Shown: positions 27,439-35,120 of the stretch, one piece after another
How positions within the stretch are numbered: the first letter of the stretch is position 1
How the letters are laid out: the number at the start of each line of letters is the position of its first letter
NCBI GenBank assembly: GCA_016125495.1
Contig: WGLQ01000026.1
Location: 1 to 42,031 of the forward strand
Length of the DNA: 42,031 bases
Reading direction: 5' to 3'
Source: Hyphomicrobiales bacterium
GTDB lineage: Bacteria; Pseudomonadota; Alphaproteobacteria; Rhizobiales; RI-29
Made by a program: the position numbers and the translations under genes
Notes under the pieces: generated by a model
The model's input: only the letters and a program-made list of their open reading frames with translations
What the model was told of the DNA's origin: nothing
Databases searched by the model: none

Positions 27439-27511
27439 GTCGCCGCGATGAGGCACGCGCGGCGGTCCATCCTGTCCCGTCCGGGGCGGCGCCAGTCGCG
27501 AGGAGCAACTC

Positions 27512-28627
27512 GTGAAGATTACCCGCATCTCGCTCTACCAGGTCGACCTGCCCATGACGGAGGGCTCGTACAGCTGGTCGACGCAATCGTTCTCGGCCTT
27601 CGACAGCACGGTCGTTCGCGTCGAGACGGACGAGGGCATCATCGGCTATGGGGAGACGTGCCCGCTCGGGCCGTCCTACCTGCCCGCCTATCCCGAGGGG
27701 GCACGGGTTGGTCTCGCCAAGATCGCCCCCGATATGATCGGTCAGGATCCGACCGCGATCGAGCGGATCAACGACCGGATGGACTTGCTCCTCAAGGGAC
27801 ACCCTTACGTCAAATCCGCCCTCGACATGGCGTGCTGGGACATCCTCGGCAAGTCGACCGGCCTGCCCGTCTACACGCTGCTCGGCGGCAAGCGGCAGGA
27901 GAAGGTCAAACTCTTCAAGGTCATTTCCCGTGCCGATCCGGACCTCATGGCGGCCCGCGTGGCGGAGTACCGCGAGAAGGGCTTTCGCCAGTTCCAGATG
28001 AAGGTGGGGGCCGATCCGACCGTCGACATCACGCGATTTCGCAAGGTGGCGGCGCAGATGCAGCCCGGCGAGGTGCTGGATGCGGACGCCAACACCGGCT
28101 GGCGCCAGCATGATGCCATCCGGGTCGTCGATGCCGTCAGTCCGCTGGCCAGCCAGCACGACATCCGCCTCTACATCGAGCAGCCGTGCCTCTCCTACGA
28201 GGAGTGCCTCGCGGTGCGCCGGCACACCAACCTGCCGATGATCCTCGATGAATGCATGGAGAGCCTCGCGATCCTGCTGCGCGGCTACCACGACCAGGCG
28301 ATGGATCTCATCAACCTCAAGATCAACCGCATGGGCGGACTGACGCGGGCCAAGCTGGTGCGCGATCTCTGCCAGGCGCTCGGCATCGTGATGACGATCG
28401 AGGACAGCTGGGGCGGCGAAATCGCGACGGCGGCGATCGCGCATCTGGCGCACTCGACGCTCGAGGACTTCCATTTCCAGTCCTCGGCCTTCCACGAGTA
28501 CCACACCGTGGCGATCGCGGAGGGCGGCCCGACGGTCGAGGGCGGACACATGCGCGCCGGCGACCGCCCGGGGCTCGGCGTCGAGCCGATCATGAAGGTG
28601 CTCGGCAATCCTGTGTTCGTGACCTGA
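27512..28627 (+). CDS. Mandelate racemase/muconate lactonizing enzyme family protein (betaine/hydroxyproline epimerase-like)
   Basis: A 371-residue enolase-superfamily enzyme. The capping domain has GYGETCPLGPSYLPAYPEG (45-63), similar to enzymes acting on proline betaines and hydroxyproline. The barrel has the dual-lysine arrangement of epimerases: Lys164 in QMKVG, metal ligands Asp192 (DADAN), Glu223 (YIEQP) and Asp246 (LDECME), and Lys270 (INLKINRMGG). Trp300 in EDSWGG may help to bind a cationic substrate. Members include hydroxyproline-betaine 2-epimerase (HpbD) and cis-3-hydroxyproline dehydratase; which reaction applies here is not settled. The GTG start has AGGAG at 27501-27505. It is divergent from the GlxA regulator. 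Confidence 0.85.
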   Translation: MKITRISLYQVDLPMTEGSYSWSTQSFSAFDSTVVRVETDEGIIGYGETCPLGPSYLPAYPEGARVGLAKIAPDMIGQDPTAIERINDRMDLLLKGHPYVKSALDMACWDILGKSTGLPVYTLLGGKRQEKVKLFKVISRADPDLMAARVAEYREKGFRQFQMKVGADPTVDITRFRKVAAQMQPGEVLDADANTGWRQHDAIRVVDAVSPLASQHDIRLYIEQPCLSYEECLAVRRHTNLPMILDECMESLAILLRGYHDQAMDLINLKINRMGGLTRAKLVRDLCQALGIVMTIEDSWGGEIATAAIAHLAHSTLEDFHFQSSAFHEYHTVAIAEGGPTVEGGHMRAGDRPGLGVEPIMKVLGNPVFVT

Positions 28628-28745
28628 TCTGGAGCGAGCGGCGGGCGACGCAACGGATGCCGTGCCCCCAACCGCTCGTTGGCCCCCGGGGTTGCCGCGG
28701 TCGCGACCCTGGTGCAGGCCCGACCAGCCGGCGGGGCCGATCCCG

Positions 28746-29489
28746 TCAACGCGCGTGGACGTTCTTGATTCCAGAAACGAACCGCGCATCCTCACGCCAC
28801 CCCGAGACACGTTCCTTGAGAAAGCAGAGCGGCGGTTCGCTGGAGCCACCGGCATATTTGAACGTCCAGGCGACACAACGTGCGTCCGCCGCGCATCGCC
28901 GGCTGCAGTCCGGCGATCCGGCCCCGGGCGCCATCGGGAAGTGGTCGTAGTCGCCGCGCGGTAGATTGAAGCCCTGGCGGACCTCCGAACACCGGATCGT
29001 CTCACGATAATCGGCCCGATGGATCTCCGCCGGATCGACACCGCCGCCGGACCTGTCGCGGCAGGCCTCCTGACCGGTGATCTCCAGGACCACCAGGAAC
29101 GGTGCCCGAACGGAGGCCAGATGACGGTTGCGCGCACAAAGCGCCACGGTCAGATCCTGGTGCAGGTCTCGAAACGGATAACCGGTCATATAGGCCCAGC
29201 CCGAACCACAATTCGGGTAACCGCCGTTCTGCCGATCGTTCAAATGCGAGAAGAAACAATCCAGGATGAGCTGGCGCGCTTCCCGCCGCGCTCGGTTGGC
29301 CTCGGAGCGATTGTCGATCTCGCGCCGGGCCTCATAGGTCCAACGCACGGATTCACCCTCGGCGGGCCGGGCGATCACCGTCGCCACACATCCCCGATAG
29401 TCGGCCATCGCCGGATGCGCCAGTGCTGCGACCGCGACGAAAACGGACAGGCAAAGGAGCGAAATGGAATAGGCATTCGCATTGTGCAT
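28746..29489 (-). CDS. Secreted PAN/apple-domain protein
   Basis: A 247-residue exported protein with ten or more cysteines. The signal peptide covers about residues 1-29 (LLCLSVFVAVAALAHPAMA). The middle region (about 30-170) is not recognised but has paired cysteines and looks like a secreted fold. The last 75 residues match a PAN/apple module: FNLPRGDYDHFPM, CSRRCAADARCVAWTF, and CFLKERVSGW near the end. Such modules bind protein or sugar ligands. AGGAG stands before the ATG. A perfect FNR-type site lies 67-80 bp upstream. It is not obviously part of the catabolic cluster around it and converges on the epimerase gene. Confidence 0.78.
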   Translation of the reverse strand: MHNANAYSISLLCLSVFVAVAALAHPAMADYRGCVATVIARPAEGESVRWTYEARREIDNRSEANRARREARQLILDCFFSHLNDRQNGGYPNCGSGWAYMTGYPFRDLHQDLTVALCARNRHLASVRAPFLVVLEITGQEACRDRSGGGVDPAEIHRADYRETIRCSEVRQGFNLPRGDYDHFPMAPGAGSPDCSRRCAADARCVAWTFKYAGGSSEPPLCFLKERVSGWREDARFVSGIKNVHAR

Positions 29490-29979
29490 CGTGGACTCCT
29501 GTCATTTGCGTTCCCTTTCCGTGCTCACCTTACCGAGCATGAACGCTCCGATGCCTTGATTTACATCAACTCAAGAACATCCGGCTCCAACCCAAAGGCG
29601 CAGCATTGGCGTGGTGGTTCCGAGTTCGCGCCTCCACCCGCCTACGCCGCCGGCAGGCCAGCACATCCGACCGCCTCCGATAGCGAAGTCATTGCCTTGC
29701 TTGCTTTCTTGTCACATCCGGGATCGCGCGAAACGCGGGAGCACTTGCTCGAGGCGTACGCCGACGGCCTTGTCCGGGCGCCGCGGCACGAGTTCGCGCT
29801 TGCGCCGATGGCGGCTGGCATGGCAGGCCGGAGCGCGGCGGCGGAGCAAATCGCGCGCCCGGGCGACGGCGGCATCACCAACGGGCACCGTACCGAGCGG
29901 TCGGTCATGGTGCCGCATTGGCACCTCGTCCACCGGAACGAAGCAAGAACAGCGCATGTCGATTCGAAGGGAGAGGACA
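29490..29979. other. Divergent promoter region between PAN-domain gene and creatinase gene
   Basis: 490 bp between two divergent genes. It holds the FNR-type box at 29556-29569. In one plus-strand frame a stretch around 29680-29850 reads somewhat like protein (SEVIALLAFLSHPGSRETRE) but has no proper start or known relatives, so it is not called. The creatinase ribosome site GGGAGAGG lies at 29969-29976. Confidence 0.4.
29556..29569. promoter_or_regulatory. Perfect FNR/FixK-type binding site
   Basis: TTGATTTACATCAA is an exact match to the FNR consensus TTGAT-N4-ATCAA. Its centre is 73 bp before the start codon of the secreted PAN-domain gene on the minus strand. A start site about 41 bp downstream of the centre would leave a leader of about 32 bases, the layout of class II FNR activation; TAAGGT on the minus strand stands about where a -10 would be. 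Confidence 0.65.
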
Positions 29980-31224
29980 ATGGGACAACCGGCCGGGCAC
30001 GCAAGAGCCGACGACATGCTGCACGTCGTCAAGTGGCACAATGGTGAAAAAGAGTATCTGCCGTTTTCCGACGGAGAGATGAGGCGCCGCCAGAACGGCA
30101 TCCGCAAATGGATGGCTGAGAATGGGGTCGATGCCGGGCTTTTCACCTCCTATCACTGCATCAACTACTATTCCGGCTGGCTCTACTGCTTTTTCGGCCG
30201 CAAGTACGGTATGGTCATCACGCAGGATGCCGCGACCACTGTTTCGGCCGGCATCGACGGCGGCCAGCCCTGGCGGCGGAGCCACGGAGACAACGTCACC
30301 TACACCGACTGGCGCCGGGACAATTATTTCAAGGCCGTACGCGAGCTGATGCCAGGGGCAAAGCGCGTCGGGATCGAGTTCGACCATGTCAACATCGACC
30401 TGCGCCGCCAGATCGAGGAGGCGCTGCCGGGTGTCGAACTGGTCGACATCGGGCAACCCTCGATGTGGATGCGCACGATCAAGTCCGCGGAAGAAATCAA
30501 GCTGATCAAGGAGGGGGCGCGAACCTGCGACATCGGCGGGGAGGCTTGCGTCAAGGCGATCCGGGCAGGCGTGCCCGAGCACGAAGTCGCGATCGCGACG
30601 ACGAACGCGATGATCCGCGAGATCGCCTCCAACCACCCCTATGTCGAATTGATGGACACCTGGACCTGGTTCCAGTCCGGGATCAACACCGACGGGGCGC
30701 ACAACCCGGTGACCAACCGCAAGATCCAGTCGGGTGACATCCTCAGCCTCAATGCGTTCCCGATGATCTTCGGCTATTATACCGCGCTCGAGCGCACGCT
30801 TTTTTGCGACCATGCTTCGGACGCCCACCTCGACATCTGGGAAAAGAATGTCGCGGTGCACCGGCGCGGCCTCGAGTTGATCCGCCCCGGCGCGCGCTGC
30901 TGCGATATCGCCGGTGAACTCAACGAGATGTACCGGGAGTGGGATCTCCTGAAATACCGCTCCTTCGGCTACGGTCACTCGTTCGGCGTGCTCTGCCACT
31001 ACTACGGCCGTGAGGCGGGCGTGGAATTGCGCGAGGACGTCGAGACGGTGCTCCAGCCCGGCATGGTGGTTTCGATGGAGCCAATGGTCATGCTGCCGGA
31101 GGGCACGCCCGGGGCCGGCGGCTACCGCGAGCACGACATCCTCGTCGTCACCGAGAACGGCGCGGAAAACATCACGGGCTTTCCGTTCGGACCCGAGCAC
31201 AATATCATCCGCAACGGAGCCTGA
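29980..31224 (+). CDS. Creatinase (creatine amidinohydrolase), M24 peptidase fold
   Basis: A 414-residue pita-bread enzyme that hydrolyses creatine to sarcosine and urea (EC 3.5.3.3). It matches Pseudomonas creatinase closely over its whole length, as far as I can judge from memory: TSYHCINYYSGWLYCFFGR (56-74), DGGQPWRR (93-100), LMDTWTWFQSGINTDGAHNP (224-243), FGYGHSFG-x-LCHYYGREAG, and VVSMEPMVMLPEG. His241, Glu271, Glu367 and His385 stand at the expected catalytic positions. Unlike metal-dependent M24 aminopeptidases, creatinases need no metal. The start at 29980 (GGGAGAGG before it) gives a length close to the 403 of the Pseudomonas enzyme; a longer open frame upstream is not coding. Neighbouring importer, regulator and epimerase genes fit a methylated-amino-compound locus. 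Confidence 0.9.
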   Translation: MGQPAGHARADDMLHVVKWHNGEKEYLPFSDGEMRRRQNGIRKWMAENGVDAGLFTSYHCINYYSGWLYCFFGRKYGMVITQDAATTVSAGIDGGQPWRRSHGDNVTYTDWRRDNYFKAVRELMPGAKRVGIEFDHVNIDLRRQIEEALPGVELVDIGQPSMWMRTIKSAEEIKLIKEGARTCDIGGEACVKAIRAGVPEHEVAIATTNAMIREIASNHPYVELMDTWTWFQSGINTDGAHNPVTNRKIQSGDILSLNAFPMIFGYYTALERTLFCDHASDAHLDIWEKNVAVHRRGLELIRPGARCCDIAGELNEMYREWDLLKYRSFGYGHSFGVLCHYYGREAGVELREDVETVLQPGMVVSMEPMVMLPEGTPGAGGYREHDILVVTENGAENITGFPFGPEHNIIRNGA

Positions 31225-31234
31225 CACACGGACA

Positions 31235-31264
31235 GCGGCGGAGGCGCCCTGCGCCCTCCGCCGC
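31235..31264. terminator. Hairpin between convergent creatinase and crotonase genes
   Basis: A perfect 10-bp stem GCGGCGGAGG / CCTCCGCCGC with a 10-base loop almost fills the 40-bp space between the two stop codons. It can serve both transcripts. There is no U-run on either side, so it is a probable but not proven bidirectional terminator. Confidence 0.55.
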
Positions 31265-32026
31265 CTAGAAATCCTTGAGGAGTCGCGTCGTCTCGGGATC
31301 GAGGAAGCCGGCGACCGTCGCCTCGGTCTCGAGTTCCATGTCCTGCTGCAAGCCGCCCGCCATCGCCTGATTCAACACGCGCTTCATGGCCCGCGTTGAA
31401 AGGGTCGGCAGCCCCGCGAGACGCGCTGCGGTCGCCTGCGCCTCGGTCATCAATTCAGCGTCGGCCACGACCTTCCAGGCGATGCCGCACCCCTTCAGCT
31501 CCGCCGCCGAATATCGCTCCCCGAAATACAGCATCTCGCGCGCCTTGACCGGGCCGACGATCGCCGGCAGCAGCACGGTGACGCCTCCCGTGACGAAGAG
31601 GTTGAGAGAGACCTCGGGAAAAAATCCCTTGGCGCTCTCGGCCCAGATCGGGAAATCGCAGTTGATCGCCCACTCGAACCCGCCCCCGACCGCCCAGCCG
31701 TTGATCGCCCCGACCACCGGCTTTGCGCCAGCGACGATGGCGACCGTCGCCCGCTGGATGGCATCGACCAGGTCACGCGCCTCGGCTTGCGTTCCAGGAT
31801 GCACGTGCTCCTGGCGATCGTCGCCCGCGCAGAACGCCCGCCCCGCGCCGGTGAAGACGATGGCCCGCGTGCCCTCGTGCCGGTTTGCATCGTCGAACGC
31901 GGCGGCCACGTCATCGATCAGGCGGCGGTTCATGGCGTTGAGCGAGGCCGGCCGGTTGAGTGTGATCGTGCGCACGCCCTCCCCGGTCATGGACGATAAA
32001 ACCGTTTCGTAGGTGAACTCGGTCAT
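31265..32026 (-). CDS. Enoyl-CoA hydratase/isomerase family protein
   Basis: A 253-residue crotonase-fold protein. It shows the CoA/oxyanion segments TGAGRAFCAGDDRQE and GAINGWAVGGGFEWAINCDF, and FPEVSLNLF near the position of the usual catalytic glutamate. The start ATG overlaps the stop of the ligase gene (ATGA), so the two are co-translated and likely act on the same acyl-CoA: the ligase would make the thioester and this enzyme would hydrate, isomerise or hydrolyse it. The exact reaction is not known. The long open frame upstream of 32026 is a shadow of the ligase. Confidence 0.87.
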   Translation of the reverse strand: MTEFTYETVLSSMTGEGVRTITLNRPASLNAMNRRLIDDVAAAFDDANRHEGTRAIVFTGAGRAFCAGDDRQEHVHPGTQAEARDLVDAIQRATVAIVAGAKPVVGAINGWAVGGGFEWAINCDFPIWAESAKGFFPEVSLNLFVTGGVTVLLPAIVGPVKAREMLYFGERYSAAELKGCGIAWKVVADAELMTEAQATAARLAGLPTLSTRAMKRVLNQAMAGGLQQDMELETEATVAGFLDPETTRLLKDF

Positions 32027-33327
32027 GACGTGCTCCTGACGACGCGCTTCGTCTTGCCCTCGGTCACCGGGAACGTGCCGGCGGGCACGATCGTCGCACT
32101 GATCGTGGCGCCGAGCCGCGACTTGAACTCGACTTCCAGACGCCGGGCAAGCGTGCCGTCGTCCGTGCGCCCCTTGGCCAGTTCCGCCCGCACCGGCAGC
32201 ACGTGGTAGGGGGGCGGGCTGTCGAGCACGATCCGATAGTCGCCCGAAAGCTCCGGAAAGGAATTGACCACAGCCGCCACCATGGTCGGGAACATATTGA
32301 GACCGCGCACCACAACCATGTCGTCCGAGCGACCAACGACGCGGAAGCGGAACCCGGCGGTGCCGCAGCGGCATCGGTCGGTCGCCTCCACCGCGATGAT
32401 GTCACCGGTGCGAAAGCGCACGAGCGGCTGGCACTCGCGCTCGAGGTGGGTCAGGACGAGTTCGCCCGTCGCGCCGGCCTCGAGCGTCATCGGTGCGCCG
32501 CTCTCGGGCTCGATCAACTCGGCATGGAGGACGTCGTGGGCGACGAAGTGCAGCGCCGTGTCGCCTGCACACTGGGCGGCGAAATTGCAGAAGACGTCGG
32601 AGACGCCGTAGTTGGCGTTGCGTGCCTCCATCCCCCACGTGTCGCGGAACCGCTGGCGCAGCGCCGGATCGTCGAGCCCCGGCTCACCGCCGAAGAGGCC
32701 GAGCCGGAGGCCGAGATCGGCGGGCGTCAGCCCCGGCATCTCCTCCCCGATCACCCGCTCGAGCACGCTCGGATAGGACGGCGTACAGGAAATGGCCGTG
32801 ATCCCGGTCTCGCGGATCGTGCGCACGAGAAGGGCGCTCGAGCCGACGCCGAAGGGGACCACTGTCGCCCCGGTCCGCTCGAGCGTCAGATGGTCGGTGA
32901 GGCCACCCATCCACATCTGGTAGTTGAGGCAGTGCACGACCATGATGCCCGGCCCGAGCCCGGCAAGCGCCTGGGCCCTTCCGCCGACGATCTCCGTCAC
33001 CTCGCAGTCGCGTGCGCTCATGGCAAGGTTCATCGCCTGACCGGTCGTGCCCGAGGTGCGATGGAGACGCGCGACCCGCTCGCGGGGGGCGGCGAGATAA
33101 TCCCCGAAGGGGGGAGTGGCGGGTTGGGACAATCTGAGGTCCGCCTTGTCGCAGAGCGGCAATTCGCAGAGATCGGCGAGATCCCGGGGCGGCGAGCGCC
33201 CCTCCCAGAGGCGCTGGTAGAAGGCGGAGTTCGCGGCGACGTAGGTGCTCTGGCGCCGCCAAGCTTCCTGGCGATGGTCCGCGAGTTCAGCGAGTGGGAT
33301 CCGATGGCCGTCGACGAGGAGGCTCAT
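32023..33327 (-). CDS. Phenylacetate-CoA ligase-like (PaaK family) adenylate-forming enzyme
   Basis: A 434-residue member of the PaaK/F390-synthetase branch of the ANL superfamily. The AMP-binding loop reads LHRTSGTTGQ near residue 90. NYGVSDVF and the LVRFRTGDI segment match the later core motifs, followed by a short Cys pair (CRCG), VVGRSDDMVVVRGLNMFP as hinge, and a C-terminal GKTKRVV lysine. It should join a carboxylic acid to CoA through an acyl-AMP; the acid may be aromatic but no paa or box genes are nearby. GGGGAGGGG precedes the ATG at 33327. The open frame continues upstream but only as a shadow of other DNA. It forms a two-gene operon with the crotonase. Confidence 0.87.
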   Translation of the reverse strand: MSLLVDGHRIPLAELADHRQEAWRRQSTYVAANSAFYQRLWEGRSPPRDLADLCELPLCDKADLRLSQPATPPFGDYLAAPRERVARLHRTSGTTGQAMNLAMSARDCEVTEIVGGRAQALAGLGPGIMVVHCLNYQMWMGGLTDHLTLERTGATVVPFGVGSSALLVRTIRETGITAISCTPSYPSVLERVIGEEMPGLTPADLGLRLGLFGGEPGLDDPALRQRFRDTWGMEARNANYGVSDVFCNFAAQCAGDTALHFVAHDVLHAELIEPESGAPMTLEAGATGELVLTHLERECQPLVRFRTGDIIAVEATDRCRCGTAGFRFRVVGRSDDMVVVRGLNMFPTMVAAVVNSFPELSGDYRIVLDSPPPYHVLPVRAELAKGRTDDGTLARRLEVEFKSRLGATISATIVPAGTFPVTEGKTKRVVRSTS

Positions 33328-33508
33328 GCCGCCCCTCCCCTGGCTCCGGGCTTCGGGGACCGTGCCGCATGGCGCGGGCGTGGCCGGCCATCGTTCCAAT
33401 CCCCGTACCAGACCGGTTTGCCCGGACCGTCGCGGCCAGCCGCCAACATGGCGCGCGTCGTTCGATGCGTCATCGTCATTCGTGTCCTCTACGGAACTCC
33501 GGATCGCC

Positions 33509-33527
33509 CCCCGGACAGGATCCGGGG
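33509..33527 (-). terminator. Hairpin after the Sel1-repeat gene
   Basis: CCCCGGA-CAGGA-TCCGGGG is a perfect 7-bp stem 19 bases past the stop of the Sel1-repeat gene. It lacks a U-run. It may be a weak terminator or part of a palindromic intergenic repeat. Confidence 0.35.
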
Positions 33528-33545
33528 CAGGACCCGGGCAAGCGG

Positions 33546-34580
33546 CTAGGGGTAGCAGTTGCCCTTTCTCAAGCACGCCTCGAGCGCGGAGATCAACGCC
33601 TCGGTCACGACGCCGTCGGTCTCTCCCTCGAACAAGTCCATGCCGGACAGGGTCGACTGTACCCGCTGGGTGCGCTCGGTGCTCGCGTCGAGGACGACCC
33701 GGTAGGCTGCGAGCGCGGCCTCGACATCCCCCTTTTGGGCCATGAGATGCGCCTTGACGTCGTGCATCTCGATCCGCAATTCGTCCGCGCTCTGGCGGAT
33801 ATCCGGGGCGACGACCCAGTCGCGTGCCAGCACCGCGTCGAGTTCCGCGACCATCGGGTCGATCGTGGCTAGGTCCATGTCGAGTTCGTTGGCGAAGACG
33901 ATCCCCCAACCGGCCCAATCCACGTATTGCACCTGGTTCGGATAGGTGCGGGCGATCCTCAATTCGACGTCGGCACCGAGACGGTAGAGGCGTGCGGCCT
34001 CCTTCGGATCGCGCTCGACGCCATTGCCCGACTTGTAGTGCTCGGCCAGTAGGATCATTCCGATCCGATCGCGGGCCTCGACGGCCCGCCGGCACCAGCC
34101 GATCGCGGTGTCGAGGTCCTGTTCCACCTGGTCGCCCCTCGCATAGGCCCGACAGAGCCGCGACATGCTGGAAGGGTGCCCCCCTTCGGCCGCGCGGTGC
34201 AGCCAGGTCTGAGCGGCACCGGCATTCACTCTTTCGAGAAGCGTGGAGAAGAGGTCCATGGCGGCTGGATAGCCCGCATCCGCTGCCGATTGCAGGTGCG
34301 CAGCACCCGGGTCGAGCCGGCCCTCGACGAAATGGGTGCGGGCAAGTTGGAAGTGGAACCGGGGCGTATCGGGATAGGCGGCAAGCGCTTCCTCACAGGA
34401 GGCGCGCGCCCGGGCGACGTCCAGTTCTGTCGCGAACGCGCCCGCGGCCACGGCGTTGCGATCGAGGGGATGTGCTGCGAGACGGTCGCAGTCCGTGACC
34501 GGGACCTGCGCTGCAGCTATCGCGGTCGATAGCATGACGACGGCAAATTGGGTGATCGACGCACAAGCACGTAGCAACAT
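33546..34580 (-). CDS. Secreted Sel1/TPR-like repeat protein
   Basis: A 344-residue protein (355 if begun at 34613). A signal peptide covers about the first 25 residues (TQFAVVMLSTAIAAA). Several Sel1-like helical repeats follow: RFHFQLARTHFVEGRLDPGA, HLQSAADAGYPAAMDLFSTL, WLHRAAEGGHPSSMSRLCRA, GWCRRAVEARDRIGMILLAE and ARLYRLGADV. A final helical region of about 130 residues is not recognised, and the protein ends in a Cys-containing LRKGNCYP. Sel1 repeats bind other proteins; the partner is unknown. An FNR-like site stands about 85 bp upstream of the chosen start. The nearest ribosome site for 34580 is GAGG about ten bases before. Confidence 0.75.
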   Translation of the reverse strand: MLLRACASITQFAVVMLSTAIAAAQVPVTDCDRLAAHPLDRNAVAAGAFATELDVARARASCEEALAAYPDTPRFHFQLARTHFVEGRLDPGAAHLQSAADAGYPAAMDLFSTLLERVNAGAAQTWLHRAAEGGHPSSMSRLCRAYARGDQVEQDLDTAIGWCRRAVEARDRIGMILLAEHYKSGNGVERDPKEAARLYRLGADVELRIARTYPNQVQYVDWAGWGIVFANELDMDLATIDPMVAELDAVLARDWVVAPDIRQSADELRIEMHDVKAHLMAQKGDVEAALAAYRVVLDASTERTQRVQSTLSGMDLFEGETDGVVTEALISALEACLRKGNCYP

Positions 34581-34613
34581 CTCGGTGACCTCGCTTCGAC
34601 TGGGGCTATCCAT

Positions 34614-35120
34614 AAGGGCCGGCGGTCGGAATATGCACGGGACGCGAACGCTTCGAATTGCGATAGATCAAGTCGCGCTCGTGTTGGGATCGGCTTGGCC
34701 ACGCCGGGATCGTGCGCAAGCCGACGTCATGCTCGCCTGGTCTCCTGGCACGAAGCGCCCAAGGCGTTCCTGTCCGCTCCTTCCGGGTGGCCGGCGATCC
34801 CCGGCACATGACGCAAATGGAGTGCGGCGCCGGAGCCAGGGACGCCCTGCAAAGGCGAAGTCGGCTCCAGGTCGCGCATTGACCGGGAGCGTTTCGCAGG
34901 GGAATACAGGGCACTGCGACAGCACCCACGACAGGATCCGTACCCGTCCGATCAACGGGTCGGTGCAAGGACCATCGGTGTTGCCCGCGCGCGACTGGCG
35001 CGGCACCTTGAAGGGGCTGGCGCCGAGATCAACTCATCCAATTGTCGCTCCGGATCGAATGCAAGAAAGTATGCAGAACGAACCTCTGGCGCGATGTGGC
35101 GCAGGAAGGCGAGGACCACC
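34614..35120. other. Divergent intergenic region before the crtY-crtB operon
   Basis: About 500 bp with no convincing gene on either strand; the open frames are Arg/Pro/Ser-rich. It contains an FNR-like site (34658-34671) near the Sel1-repeat gene and a short inverted repeat ACCCG/CGGGT near 34945. No PpsR-type site (TGT-N12-ACA) was seen before crtY. Confidence 0.4.
34658..34671. promoter_or_regulatory. FNR/FixK-like binding site, imperfect
   Basis: TTGCGATAGATCAA matches TTGAT-N4-ATCAA at eight of ten positions and fits the looser FixK-type pattern TTG[AC]-N6-TCAA. It lies about 80 bp upstream of the Sel1-repeat gene on the minus strand, a distance similar to that of the perfect site before the PAN-domain gene. 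Confidence 0.35.

Noticed and set aside
29611-29979. N-terminal extension of the creatinase frame
   Set aside because: It is Arg/Ser/Pro-rich, absent from creatinases, and the ATG at 29980 has a good ribosome site.
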